From an uncultured Gammaproteobacteria bacterium (GTDB lineage Bacteria > Pseudomonadota > Gammaproteobacteria > Chromatiales > Chromatiaceae), in contig CALAZS010000090.1 in NCBI GenBank assembly GCA_937926265.1, forward strand, positions 1-39,068: a stretch of 39,068 bases of DNA, in the 5' to 3' direction. The position numbers and the translations under genes are program-made. A model generated the notes under the pieces. The model was not told the origin of the DNA. It worked only from the letters and a program-made list of their open reading frames with translations, and searched no databases. This document shows, one piece after another, positions 16,548-24,809 of the stretch; position 1 is the stretch's first letter; every line of letters begins with the position of its first letter.

Positions 16548-17273
16548 TTACAGCCTGAAGTTTTCACCGAGGTAAACGTTGCGGACGTGCTCGTTTGCAA
16601 GGATGGAATCAGTGTCACCATCGGCGATGACATTGCCGCTACTGATGATATAGGCACGATCACAGATACCGAGTGTTTCTCGAACATTATGATCGGTGAT
16701 CAGAATACCAATATTCTGGCTGGCCAGATGCGATATGATTTTCTGGATATCGACAACTGAAATCGGGTCAACGCCTGCAAAGGGTTCATCGAGCAGAATA
16801 AAGCGAGGGTTAACGGCGAGAGAACGGGCAATTTCCAGGCGACGGCGCTCACCACCAGAAAGACTCATCGCAAGGTTGTCGGAAAGATGACCAATGCTCA
16901 GGTCATGCAATAATTCCTGGCAGCGCAGTTCACGCTGTTCATCATCAAGTTCCCTGCGGGTTTCAAGGATGGCCATGATGTTGTTTTTAACTGAGAGACG
17001 TTTAAATACCGAGGGTTCCTGTGCGAGGTAGCCCAAGCCTTTCTGGCCGCGTTCATGCATTGCAGCATGACTGATATCTTCGTTATCAAGGCTGATTTTG
17101 CCTTCATCCAGGGGAATCAGGCCGACAATCATGTAAAAGCTGGTGGTTTTTCCTGCGCCATTGGGTCCGAGCAGGCCAACAACTTCTCCACTGTTAACTT
17201 CCAGTGAGACATCATGGACTACGGCTTTTTGCTTATAGGATTTGTTCAGGTTGCGAGCGACAAGTTTGCTCAA
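16548..17273 (-). CDS. lptB: LPS export ABC transporter ATPase LptB
   Basis: 241 residues, the same length as E. coli LptB. Walker A is GPNGAGKT at 36-43, the Q-loop is in GYLAQEPSVF, the signature is LSGGERRRLEIARSL, Walker B is FILLDEPFAGVDP, and the switch histidine is in LITDHNVRE. It powers extraction of LPS from the inner membrane together with LptF and LptG, whose genes are not in the window. It lies 20 bases after lptA on the same strand, so lptC–lptA–lptB form one unit. Confidence 0.97.
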   Translation of the reverse strand: MSKLVARNLNKSYKQKAVVHDVSLEVNSGEVVGLLGPNGAGKTTSFYMIVGLIPLDEGKISLDNEDISHAAMHERGQKGLGYLAQEPSVFKRLSVKNNIMAILETRRELDDEQRELRCQELLHDLSIGHLSDNLAMSLSGGERRRLEIARSLAVNPRFILLDEPFAGVDPISVVDIQKIISHLASQNIGILITDHNVRETLGICDRAYIISSGNVIADGDTDSILANEHVRNVYLGENFRL

Positions 17274-17293
17274 GGCTGACTCCCGGGTGAGGC

Positions 17294-17797
17294 TTATTTG
17301 CCGGCATTTGGACCAATGGTTATTTTGACGCGTTCTTTACCTTTCGCAGATGTGCCGGCTTTTACAATTGCCTTGACCCTGTCGTAAATGATTTTGTCAT
17401 TCTTGAAAGTGTTTTTGCCTTTGACGAGGACGGCTTTGCCGGTTAATTCCAGCTTGGTACTGTTGATGCCATACTCTGCCTGGTTGGCCCGACCCTTGAT
17501 CAATTCATCTGAATTATCAGGTCTCTGGCTGAATTTTACCTGGTTGCCAGTGGCAACGATATGGGAGTTGTCGCTTTGAAAATCGTAAACCACGACTTTT
17601 TCAGCATTAAGGTTAATGCTGCCCTGGATGAGGATGACATTGCCGCGGTAAATGGCGATTTCCTTGGCTTCATCAATATCAACACTGTCGGCTTCGATTG
17701 AAACTGGCTGGTCTTTGTCTGTGGAGAGCGCCCAGGTATTGCCGCTAATGATAAGAAGAACAGCTAATAAAATGAAAAAACGATTATCTCGGAACAT
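17294..17797 (-). CDS. lptA: LPS transport periplasmic bridge protein LptA
   Basis: 167 residues with an N-terminal signal peptide (MFRDNRFFILLAVLLIISGNTWA). The rest is the OstA/LptA beta-jellyroll: QPVSIEADSVDIDEAKEI, IYRGNVILIQGS and LTGKAVLVKGKNTF. Monomers link LptC to LptD across the periplasm and carry LPS. The start overlaps the end of lptC by 14 bases, indicating coupling. The C-terminus is basic. Called LptH in Pseudomonas. Confidence 0.95.
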   Translation of the reverse strand: MFRDNRFFILLAVLLIISGNTWALSTDKDQPVSIEADSVDIDEAKEIAIYRGNVILIQGSINLNAEKVVVYDFQSDNSHIVATGNQVKFSQRPDNSDELIKGRANQAEYGINSTKLELTGKAVLVKGKNTFKNDKIIYDRVKAIVKAGTSAKGKERVKITIGPNAGK

Positions 17798-18362
17798 AAT
17801 TGGCTCTCACTTCAGATAAGAATTTGATTCTACCCGGTTCATTCATCCATGCCTGCATGCCAACTGCATCGATGGTGTCCTCACGGCTTTTCGCAAATAC
17901 CGGGTGGTCTGTTTCCATGTAGTTATTTTTAGGTTGTATTCTAAGATCACGAGTAATCATTTTAAAGGGTGGATTCTGTTCGCCGGCAGGCCTTAACACG
18001 GTTACTCGTCCAGACAGCAGGGCCTGCTCACCATCAGCTGACAGCCAGCCCTGCTCTGAGGTTACGAACCAGGGCGGCCCGATCTCACGGTGAAAGTTAT
18101 AGCGCGGAGCTTCCATTTCGGTGGTTTCATCATCCAGCCATTGAACAACATAGCGGGTTTCCAGTTGCCTTTCAGGCAAACCTTCTGGCCCCATGCTGGT
18201 TGAATTCAGGTTTCTGACAAAATAGGCTGGAACGTGGGGCAACGCTTCTTCTTCGCCGGATTCTTTAAGGGGTGTATCACCGGAGAGGTACCAACCAATA
18301 ATACCTGCGACCAACAGGCTGGCCGTAAAGATGGGGCGGGGAAACGCTTTAAGATTGATCAA
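17784..18362 (-). CDS. lptC: LPS export protein LptC
   Basis: 192 residues, near the E. coli 191. One N-terminal membrane anchor (about 10-27, PIFTASLLVAGIIGWYLSG) is followed by a periplasmic jellyroll domain. It has family-like features YVVQWLDDETTEMEAPRYNF and MITRDLRIQPKNNYMETDHP. It receives LPS from LptB2FG and passes it to LptA. The start overlaps the kdsC stop by four bases and its own end overlaps lptA, so the three are tightly packed. Confidence 0.94.
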   Translation of the reverse strand: MINLKAFPRPIFTASLLVAGIIGWYLSGDTPLKESGEEEALPHVPAYFVRNLNSTSMGPEGLPERQLETRYVVQWLDDETTEMEAPRYNFHREIGPPWFVTSEQGWLSADGEQALLSGRVTVLRPAGEQNPPFKMITRDLRIQPKNNYMETDHPVFAKSREDTIDAVGMQAWMNEPGRIKFLSEVRANYVPR

Positions 18363-18883
18363 ACCAGGTAAGCTTCCAGTGCCTGGTCAAGATTGTCCTG
18401 GGATTTCATCAGTATTTCGCAGACTTCCCGTGCTGCACCGCGACCGCCGCCGGAAGGTGTAATCCAGTGTGCATGCTCTTTGGTGAGGCCGTGGGCATCC
18501 TGGACGGCAATGGCCATACCCACGCGTTTCATTACAGGCAGGTCAACCACGTCATCCCCGACATAGGCAACTTCATCATCGGCCAATTGCATTGTCCGCT
18601 TGATCTCCTCGTAAGCGGGCAGTTTGTGTTTCTGCCCCTGAAATACGTGTTTTATGCCAAGGCTTTTCATTCTCGTTTCGACAACTTTTGATGTTCTGCC
18701 GGTGATGATTGCAATTGATACACCGCTTTGCTGCAGCATGACCATGCCGTGGCCATCTTTTGAGTTAAAGGCCTTGTACTCCTGTCCGTCATCGCCCAGA
18801 AACAGGCTGCCGTCAGTCAATACGCCATCAACATCAAAAATAACCAGTTTTACCTTGGATGCTTTTTCAAGAATATCGTTCAT
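18359..18883 (-). CDS. kdsC: KDO-8-phosphate phosphatase
   Basis: 174 residues from the ATG at 18883. It is a HAD-superfamily enzyme without a cap domain: nucleophile D17 and D19 in IFDVDGVLTDG, motif II IITGRTS, a motif III Lys in GQKHK, and motif IV YVGDDVVDLPVM. It removes phosphate from KDO-8-phosphate, the last step before CMP activation for LPS. A GTG at 18910 would extend it by nine residues that match no family member and come from an upstream 14-nt repeat, so the ATG is preferred; GGAG lies ten bases before it. Confidence 0.94.
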   Translation of the reverse strand: MNDILEKASKVKLVIFDVDGVLTDGSLFLGDDGQEYKAFNSKDGHGMVMLQQSGVSIAIITGRTSKVVETRMKSLGIKHVFQGQKHKLPAYEEIKRTMQLADDEVAYVGDDVVDLPVMKRVGMAIAVQDAHGLTKEHAHWITPSGGGRGAAREVCEILMKSQDNLDQALEAYLV

Positions 18884-18895
18884 TATCAAACAACT

Positions 18896-18951
18896 CCATT
18901 TATATAACACCAGTTATACAACGCTAGTTATACAAGACTGGTTATACAACT
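18896..18951. repeat. Tandem repeat, 14 nt x 4, forming the kdsD–kdsC junction
   Basis: Units ccatttatataaca, ccagttatacaacg, ctagttatacaaga and ctggttatacaact start at 18896, 18910, 18924 and 18938. On the minus strand the first-read copy contains the kdsD stop TAA, and the next copies repeat TAA every 14 nt, giving stops in three frames. The last copy supplies the GGAG ahead of kdsC. The whole gap is made of this repeat. Confidence 0.9.
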
Positions 18952-19940
18952 CCGGCACGAAGCATGTCGTGCATGTTCAGGGCTCCTACCAGCTGGTTAT
19001 CGCGGTTGACCACCAGCAGAGCATTGATTTTGCGTTCCTGCATCAGCTGCAGGGCCTCGGCTGCGAGCATGTCAGGTTGCACCGTAACACAGCCTTCGCG
19101 CATCACGTCAACGACCTTGGCATTATGGATATCAACCTGCTGGTCAAGTGTGCGGCGCAAATCACCATCGGTATAAATGCCCTGCAGGGTGCCGTTCTGG
19201 TCAAGAATGGCTGTCATACCCAGTGCCTTGTCCGTCATTTCCATCAGGGTTTCGGGTAATGTGGCATCGATTGTCACTGAAGGTATGCGATCATCGGAGT
19301 GCATAATGTCATTGACGTGAATCAGCAGGCGCCTGCCCAGGCTGCCCCCGGGGTGAGAACGGGCAAAATCCTCTTCTGTAAAATCCCTGGCTTCAAGCAG
19401 GGCAACGGCCAGGGCATCACCCATTGCCAAGGTGGCGGTGGTGCTGGCTGTTGGGGCAAGTCCTAACGGACAGGCTTCTTTTTGAACGCTGATATCCAGT
19501 GCTACATCGGCTTCGCGTGACAGGGTTGAATCCGGGTTGCCGGTCATACTGATCAACGGCACACCCAGGCGCTTGATGATAGGCACTATGGTCACGAGTT
19601 CGCCGGTTTCACCGGAGTTAGACATCGCCAGTACAACATCCTGCGAGGTAATCATGCCTAAGTCGCCATGGCTTGCTTCACCTGGATGCACAAAAAAAGC
19701 CGGGCTACCGGTACTTGCCAGTGTCGCTGCGATTTTGTTGCCGATATGTCCGGATTTGCCCATGCCGGTTACGACGATGCGACCTTTGCAGTGCAGCATA
19801 AAATTACAGGCTTCGGCAAAGTTGTCATCTATACGGGGTAAAAGGTCTGTGACAGCATTTGCTTCCGTTTGAATGACCGCTTTACCCAGGGAGATAAGTT
19901 TTTCGCGGTCTTCACTGGTTAGCTGGTTACTGGATGTCAT
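18942..19940 (-). CDS. kdsD: Arabinose-5-phosphate isomerase
   Basis: 332 residues (E. coli KdsD 328). The N-terminal SIS domain (about 40-175) has VVTGMGKSGHIGNKIAATLA and the catalytic-region AMSNSGETGELV and SHPGGSLGRRLL. Two CBS domains follow (about 205-330; MREGCVTVQPDMLAAEALQL and NALLVVNRDNQLVGALNMHD). It converts ribulose-5-phosphate to arabinose-5-phosphate, the first precursor of KDO. It is upstream of kdsC as in Pseudomonas and E. coli. It ends inside a 14-nt tandem repeat. Confidence 0.96.
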   Translation of the reverse strand: MTSSNQLTSEDREKLISLGKAVIQTEANAVTDLLPRIDDNFAEACNFMLHCKGRIVVTGMGKSGHIGNKIAATLASTGSPAFFVHPGEASHGDLGMITSQDVVLAMSNSGETGELVTIVPIIKRLGVPLISMTGNPDSTLSREADVALDISVQKEACPLGLAPTASTTATLAMGDALAVALLEARDFTEEDFARSHPGGSLGRRLLIHVNDIMHSDDRIPSVTIDATLPETLMEMTDKALGMTAILDQNGTLQGIYTDGDLRRTLDQQVDIHNAKVVDVMREGCVTVQPDMLAAEALQLMQERKINALLVVNRDNQLVGALNMHDMLRAGVV

Positions 19941-19953
19941 TATATTTGGCTCC

Positions 19954-19981
19954 GTTTATATGTTTCCAGTTATATGTTTCC
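19954..19981. repeat. Direct repeat, 14 nt x 2, at the yrbG stop codon
   Basis: gtttatatgtttcc and agttatatgtttcc are adjacent. On the minus strand the first copy is the final codons and TAA of the exchanger gene; the second repeats them out of frame in the gap before kdsD. Confidence 0.85.
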
Positions 19982-20947
19982 GGTCGCATCAAGGAACAGC
20001 CAGCCTTGGTAAGCGATGAAAGAAGTTAAAAGCACACTGCCCTCCAGACGGTTTATTTGTCCGTTTTTATTGCGGAAACTATAGCCCATGAAAAACAGGG
20101 CCAGTGTCAGGCCGATCATAATCGGAATATCCCGCAACAATGCTTCAATGGCAAATTCACCCGGGCTGACCAGGCCGGGAATGCTTAGCACGGCCAGTAG
20201 GTTGTAAATATTGGAGCCGATGATATTGCCAATTGCAATGTCTGGTTCATTCTTCAGGGCGCTGGCAATGCTGGCAGCAAGTTCCGGCAGGCTGGTGCCG
20301 ATCGCGACGATGGTCAGGCCGATTACCAGGTCACTTACTCCAAATGTAGTGGCGATGTTTACTGCACCCCACACCAAAAGCCTGGAGCTTGCCAATAGCA
20401 CAATCAGGCCAAGAGTGAACCACATAACGGCGCGCGCGGTAGGCATTTCTTCCGGCAGTTCATCTTTTATTTCCTGCATCAACGGATCCTGTTCACTTGG
20501 ACTCATGCTAAGTCGGGCCAGCCAGAAAAGCACCAGGAAAAGACTGGCAAGTAAAATCATGCCGTCCGTCACGAGAAGTTTCTGGTCGAGCATTAATGCC
20601 GCAGTGCCAAAGGTAACCAGTAGCAGGATCGGGTATTCTCTTTGCAGAGTGTTTGAATGGACAAAAAGCGGTGAAACGATGGCTGTTGCTCCGAGTATCA
20701 GGGCGATATTGGTGATGTTGGAGCCAATCGCATTTCCAATGGCGAGGCCGGGGTTGCCGTTTATGGAGGCCATGGCTGCAACCAGAATCTCGGGTGCAGA
20801 GGTGCCGAAGCCGACAATTGTTAAGCCGATAAGTAACGGAGAAATGCCAAAGTTTCTGGCAATCCCCGCGGCGCCCGTGACAAATTTGTCGGCTCCCCAT
20901 ACAAGTAGGGCAAAGCCTGCCAGAACAGCCAGGATGTCGAGCATCAT
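19970..20947 (-). CDS. yrbG: Calcium/sodium-type cation exchanger (YrbG/CaxA-like)
   Basis: 325 residues with about ten membrane helices in two inverted halves. Each half carries an alpha repeat: GFGTSAPEILVAAMAS with GNAIGSNITNIALILG, and AIGTSLPELAASIASA with GNIIGSNIYNLLAVL. The charged loop between halves (MSPSEQDPLMQEIKDELP) is cytoplasmic by the usual topology. By family it exchanges Ca for Na or H at the inner membrane. It heads the minus-strand kds–lpt array, the same place as in E. coli (yrbG–kdsD–kdsC–lptC). The 90-base region upstream should hold its promoter, though I cannot pick one out with confidence. Confidence 0.94.
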   Translation of the reverse strand: MMLDILAVLAGFALLVWGADKFVTGAAGIARNFGISPLLIGLTIVGFGTSAPEILVAAMASINGNPGLAIGNAIGSNITNIALILGATAIVSPLFVHSNTLQREYPILLLVTFGTAALMLDQKLLVTDGMILLASLFLVLFWLARLSMSPSEQDPLMQEIKDELPEEMPTARAVMWFTLGLIVLLASSRLLVWGAVNIATTFGVSDLVIGLTIVAIGTSLPELAASIASALKNEPDIAIGNIIGSNIYNLLAVLSIPGLVSPGEFAIEALLRDIPIMIGLTLALFFMGYSFRNKNGQINRLEGSVLLTSFIAYQGWLFLDATGNI

Positions 20948-21037
20948 TGATTTAATCCGGATTAATAAAAGACGCGTAATTTAACATGATTGCCGTTTAG
21001 TTGTCGCTTGAGACGCGTTACGATGATGATGAGTTTT

Positions 21038-21223
21038 TTAAATTGCCTTGTTTTTAATTTTTTTGCAGCGACTACATTCCCAGGTGGTGACAAGTTTACC
21101 CGACTTGGTATCAAATTGACGTTCGTTTAGCAGCACCCATTTATGATGGTTGTTTTTGCACAAAGTATTACCGGCGTGTTTTTTAGAGGTTTTAGCCGGC
21201 TTAAACTTGATGACATTGCCCAT
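21038..21223 (-). CDS. Small Cys/His-containing basic protein of unknown function
   Basis: 61 residues, strongly basic, no signal peptide. It begins MGNVIKFKPAKTSKKH, then has a possible zinc site made of a Cys and His pair (LCKNNHHKW) and a CxxC knuckle (WECSRCKK). The spacing fits a small treble-clef or ribbon-like metal site. I recognise no named family. It sits upstream of yrbG on the same strand. The ribosome site is weak. The ordered Cys/His pattern makes it more likely real than chance. Confidence 0.6.
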   Translation of the reverse strand: MGNVIKFKPAKTSKKHAGNTLCKNNHHKWVLLNERQFDTKSGKLVTTWECSRCKKIKNKAI

Positions 21224-21284
21224 GTTCTGTATTGGTCTGATAGTTTGGGGTATTCTGCAGGATTATAACCATTTTTACCCCGGC

Positions 21285-21316
21285 TTTTCTTTAATCCAGT
21301 TTTTCTTTAATCAATT
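21285..21316. repeat. Direct repeat, 16 nt x 2, upstream of the DUF72-like gene
   Basis: ttttctttaatccagt and ttttctttaatcaatt are adjacent in the gap between the small basic protein gene and the DUF72-like gene. Confidence 0.8.
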
Positions 21317-21346
21317 TTTTAAGGCAGCTTAAGTTAAAAAAATATC

Positions 21347-21967
21347 ATGGCACGCGTATTAACAGGGACATCAGGCTTTCAGCACAGCGGATGGGATGAA
21401 AGCTATTATCCGCCAGATATTCCAGCTGACTGGAAACTGGCTTTTTATGCCAATGATTTTAACGCCGTTTTGTTGCCGGAGTCTGTCTGGCGTGAAACCA
21501 GCCCTGATGATTTAGAGCAATGGCTGGAGGATATTGATGAAGGGTTTCGGGTTTACCTGCGAGTCACCTGCAGCATGCCCGACCTGGATGAGTCCGGCAA
21601 AATCAGTAAATTGCTGGCACCTTATTTTGCAGGCTTTTTTATCGATCAGGATGTTAAGGTCGATATCGATAAATTATCTCCGGATACCATCTGGCTGCTA
21701 TCTCAACAGCACGGGCTTAAAGACGTTAACGATTCAATAAGATGCCGGATAAGATACTGGGGACAACTCGAAGACATCGACCACAGAGTTAATGCGGTTG
21801 TCATTGAATCTGAAATGGACAAGCGTAAACTCAGGCAGGTGTTAGAAAAAATCGAGCCATACCTTGATACCAATAATGATGTTCTGGTTTTGTATGACTT
21901 GTCATCACCTGTGGCTCAGGACCTGAAGGATCTGCGTATCCTGCTGGAATTGATGGGAATAGCCTGA
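21347..21967 (+). CDS. Short DUF72 (YecE)-like protein
   Basis: 206 residues. The opening VLTGTSGFQHSGWDESYYP matches the GTSGW...W...FYP start of DUF72/YecE proteins, TIM-barrel-like proteins of unknown function, and FYANDFNAVLLPESVWRE matches the next segment. Typical DUF72 proteins are 240-300 residues; the middle and end here are divergent, so this may be a reduced or degenerate relative. A promoter or ribosome site is not evident. It lies directly upstream of mlaF, 79 bases away, and may be co-transcribed with the Mla operon. Confidence 0.75.
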   Translation: MARVLTGTSGFQHSGWDESYYPPDIPADWKLAFYANDFNAVLLPESVWRETSPDDLEQWLEDIDEGFRVYLRVTCSMPDLDESGKISKLLAPYFAGFFIDQDVKVDIDKLSPDTIWLLSQQHGLKDVNDSIRCRIRYWGQLEDIDHRVNAVVIESEMDKRKLRQVLEKIEPYLDTNNDVLVLYDLSSPVAQDLKDLRILLELMGIA

Positions 21968-22046
21968 AGATGTCTTGACTGGCATTCCGGCCGCAAGCAC
22001 AATCGAAACCTTTAAAACACCTATAAATAAAGTCTGGATCATTACA

Positions 22047-22856
22047 TTGTATGAAGACGACGATTCACCGCTGGTAAAAATCAGGAATCTGCACTTTAAA
22101 CGTGGCAGTAAAGTGATTTTTGCCGGTGTTGATATGGATATCCCCCGCCGCAAGGTGACAGCCATTATGGGTCCTTCCGGAACCGGCAAAACCACGCTGT
22201 TAAAATTGATTGGCGGACAACTGCGTCCTGATCAGGGCACTATCGAATTTGATGGTGAAAATATTCATGCACTTAAAACCCGCGATCTGTACAAATTGCG
22301 TATGCGCATGGGTATGCTGTTTCAAAGCGGCGCATTGTTGACGGATATCAATGTTTTTGAAAACGTCGCCTACCCGCTGCGGGAACATACGGATCTTTCC
22401 GACAGTATGCTTGAACGCCTGGTTTTGCTAAAGCTTGAAGCTGTTGGCCTGCGAGGTGCAAGGGATCTTATGCCGAGTGAACTTTCCGGCGGCATGGCAA
22501 GGCGTGTTGCCCTGGCACGAGCCATTGCGCTTGACCCGATGATGATTATGTACGATGAACCCTTTACCGGTCAGGATCCGATTTCCATGGGTGTGCTGGT
22601 AAAACTTATTCCCAGCCTTAATGAAGCTGCTCATATCAGCAGTATCCTGGTATCGCATGATGTCCGGGAAACACTGGAAATTGCTGATATGGTGTTTGTA
22701 ATTTCCAATGGCAAGGTGGTTGATTCCGGTACCCCTGATGAACTGCATGACTCTTCAAAACAGTGGACCAAGCAGTTTATTGATGGCTTACCTGATGGGC
22801 CCGTGCCTTTTCATTATCCGGCGCCTGAACTTGAAGAGGACTTGCTGGGTAAATGA
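22047..22856 (+). CDS. mlaF: Phospholipid ABC transporter ATPase MlaF
   Basis: 269 residues from a TTG at 22047, exactly the E. coli MlaF length, with an aligning N-terminus (MYEDDDSPLVKIRNLHFKRG). The open frame extends to another TTG at 21975, but those 24 residues have no family counterpart. Walker A is GPSGTGKT at 42-49; the Q-loop is MLFQSGALLTDINVFENVAY; the signature is LSGGMARRVALARAIALDP; Walker B is MIMYDEPFTGQDP; the switch His is in LVSHDVRE. The C-terminal GLPDGPVPFHYPA is MlaF-specific and contacts MlaB and its partner subunit in known structures. It powers phospholipid transport between inner and outer membranes. Confidence 0.95.
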   Translation: MYEDDDSPLVKIRNLHFKRGSKVIFAGVDMDIPRRKVTAIMGPSGTGKTTLLKLIGGQLRPDQGTIEFDGENIHALKTRDLYKLRMRMGMLFQSGALLTDINVFENVAYPLREHTDLSDSMLERLVLLKLEAVGLRGARDLMPSELSGGMARRVALARAIALDPMMIMYDEPFTGQDPISMGVLVKLIPSLNEAAHISSILVSHDVRETLEIADMVFVISNGKVVDSGTPDELHDSSKQWTKQFIDGLPDGPVPFHYPAPELEEDLLGK

Positions 22857-23641
22857 AATCGATAACCAACTTTTTTGCCAGCCTGGGTAGTAATGTCATG
22901 TCCGCAGTCCAAAAGCTCGGGCGGGCTCATATGCTGTTTTTTCAGATGGTGATGGGTATGGATGAGATTCTGCGTCGTCCATCCCTTCTGATCAAGCAGC
23001 TTTATTATGTCGGTGTACTGTCTGTTATCCTGATATCACTGTCTGGTTTTTTTGTGGGCATGGTTCTGGGGTTGCAGGGATATTACACCTTGTCCCAGTT
23101 TGGTGCGGAAGCGACCCTGGGGGTTATGGTGGCGGCGAGTCTGGTTCGGGAACTCGGCCCTGTCGTAACCGCGTTACTGTTTGCCGGCCGGGCCGGTTCA
23201 GCTTTGACAGCCGAGGTAGGCCTGATGAAAGCGACCGAACAGCTTTCCGGTCTTGAAATGATGGCGGTCAACCCTGTTCGGCGAGTGTTAACTCCTCGTT
23301 TGTTCGGCGGTATTTTTTCCATGCCGTTGCTGGCAGCCATGTTCAGTATGTTCGGTGTGTTAGGTGGCTGGTTTGTCGGTGTCGGGCTGCTGGGGGTCGA
23401 TGACGGAACCTACTGGTCACAGATGCAGACGAAAATTGATCTGCATGAAGACATCTATAACGGTGTCATCAAAAGTATAGTTTTTGGCGTAGTCTGTACC
23501 TGGATAGCCTTGTTTGAAGGCTATGATTCTACGCCGACATCCGAGGGTTTAAGCAGGGCAACGACGCGAACAGTGGTCCACTCGGCTTTTGCCATACTCG
23601 GACTGGACTTTATATTGACTGCCATAATGTTTGGAGAATAA
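22853..23641 (+). CDS. mlaE: Phospholipid ABC transporter permease MlaE
   Basis: 262 residues with five to six membrane helices. Family features are a FFVGMVLGLQGYYTLSQFGAE segment followed by LVRELGPVVTALLFAGRAGSA and the cytoplasmic coupling loop EVGLMKATEQLSGLEMMAVN. It forms the membrane channel of MlaFEDB. It overlaps mlaF by four bases (ATGA), so the two are translationally coupled; mlaD starts three bases after its stop. Confidence 0.96.
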   Translation: MKSITNFFASLGSNVMSAVQKLGRAHMLFFQMVMGMDEILRRPSLLIKQLYYVGVLSVILISLSGFFVGMVLGLQGYYTLSQFGAEATLGVMVAASLVRELGPVVTALLFAGRAGSALTAEVGLMKATEQLSGLEMMAVNPVRRVLTPRLFGGIFSMPLLAAMFSMFGVLGGWFVGVGLLGVDDGTYWSQMQTKIDLHEDIYNGVIKSIVFGVVCTWIALFEGYDSTPTSEGLSRATTRTVVHSAFAILGLDFILTAIMFGE

Positions 23642-23644
23642 GAA

Positions 23645-24115
23645 ATGACTCATCAGAGACATCTGGAAATGATGGTAGGGGTTTTTGTAGCAGCAGGCAT
23701 TGTCGCGCTGTTTTTCATGGCATTGCAGGTCAGTAACCTTGGAAGTATTTCCGATGAAGAAGGCTATAACGTCACTGCCCGGTTCGACAATATTGGAGGC
23801 ATCAAGGTAAAAGCCCCGGTAACCATGGCGGGGGTGAAGGTTGGCCGCGTAACCAATATTGAATTTGACAAGGAAACTTTCGAAGCGGTTGCCACTCTTA
23901 ATATTGAGAAACGCTACGACCAGATTCCGGATGATACATTTGCCAAGATATTTACTGCCGGGTTGCTGGGTGAGCAGTATATCGGTCTGGATGCCGGTGG
24001 CAGTGACATATACCTAGAAGAAGGCAGTTCTTTGCAATTAACTCAGTCAGCACTGGTTCTGGAAGAAGTGATTGGTCAGTTTCTGTTCAGCAAGGCACAG
24101 GAAGGTTCTGAGTAA
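23645..24115 (+). CDS. mlaD: Phospholipid-binding MCE protein MlaD
   Basis: 156 residues. One N-terminal membrane helix (about 10-30, MVGVFVAAGIVALFFMALQV) anchors it in the inner membrane. A single MCE domain follows, with NVTARFDNIGGIKVKAPVTM and VKVGRVTNIEFD. The C-terminal helix LVLEEVIGQFLFSKA resembles the E. coli helix that lines the hexamer's central pore. Slightly shorter than E. coli MlaD (183). An AGAA-type site precedes the ATG. It binds phospholipid and connects MlaE with the periplasmic shuttle MlaC. Confidence 0.95.
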   Translation: MTHQRHLEMMVGVFVAAGIVALFFMALQVSNLGSISDEEGYNVTARFDNIGGIKVKAPVTMAGVKVGRVTNIEFDKETFEAVATLNIEKRYDQIPDDTFAKIFTAGLLGEQYIGLDAGGSDIYLEEGSSLQLTQSALVLEEVIGQFLFSKAQEGSE

Positions 24116-24117
24116 AA

Positions 24118-24807
24118 ATGCCAGTATTCATGAAACAAAAAAATCTGGTTAATCTGTTTTTTGCGCTTTTGCTGCTGTTAAATTTTGGCAGTGCTTTTGC
24201 CAATAAAGATTTAACTCAAGATTCAGCGGCTGAAGACACAAATGGTAAACAAGACGATGCCATCAACCTGGTACGCTCCACTGCAGATGCTGTTCTGAAA
24301 AAGATCTCTGAGAACAGGGATGAACTAAAAGCGGATCCAAAGCTGGCGAATGCTTTGGTAAGTGAACTTATCCTGCCACATTTTGATTTTACCAGGATGA
24401 CTCGCTCTGCAATGGGGCGTTACTGGAAAAAAGCCAATGAAACCCAGCAATCTGCTGTTGTTAATGAATTCCGTACTTTGCTCATCCGAACTTACAGTGT
24501 GGCGGTTTTGAATTATTCCGGTCAGGCAATTGAGTACCTACCCGGAAAAGAATCAGCGGGGAAAAAATCAAATGGAACATCCAAACTGGTAACGGTAGAA
24601 ACCATTGTTACTGAAGCAGACGGAGGTCCAAGAATACCGATAAATTATCGCCTGACAGAAACAGAAGGTGCCTGGAAAGTTTACGACGTTGTTATCGACG
24701 GTGTTAGCCTCGTTGCAAATTACAGAACTTCTTTCTCCGGGCAGATTCGGCGTGGCGGTATCGATGGTCTGATCAACCAGTTGAAGCAAATAAATGACAA
24801 GGGATAA
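24118..24807 (+). CDS. mlaC: Periplasmic phospholipid shuttle MlaC
   Basis: 229 residues. A Sec signal peptide runs from about 5 to 28 (MKQKNLVNLFFALLLLLNFG, cleaved after AFA). The mature part is the MlaC/Ttg2D NTF2-like fold: LPHFDFTRMTRSAMGRYWK, FRTLLIRTYSVAVLNYSGQ, and the C-terminal GAWKVYDVVIDGVSLVANYR. It carries phospholipid between MlaD and the outer-membrane MlaA complex. mlaA is not in this window. Start at 24118 or 24130 (second Met); both leave the signal peptide intact. Confidence 0.94.
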   Translation: MPVFMKQKNLVNLFFALLLLLNFGSAFANKDLTQDSAAEDTNGKQDDAINLVRSTADAVLKKISENRDELKADPKLANALVSELILPHFDFTRMTRSAMGRYWKKANETQQSAVVNEFRTLLIRTYSVAVLNYSGQAIEYLPGKESAGKKSNGTSKLVTVETIVTEADGGPRIPINYRLTETEGAWKVYDVVIDGVSLVANYRTSFSGQIRRGGIDGLINQLKQINDKG

Positions 24808-24809
24808 AG

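Noticed and set aside
20211..20984. 257-codon plus-strand frame opposite the cation exchanger
   Set aside because: Antisense shadow of a membrane protein gene with clear alpha-repeat motifs on the minus strand.
21975..22046. Longer N-terminus for MlaF from a TTG at 21975
   Set aside because: The extra 24 residues have no family counterpart, and the TTG at 22047 gives exactly the E. coli length and aligned start.
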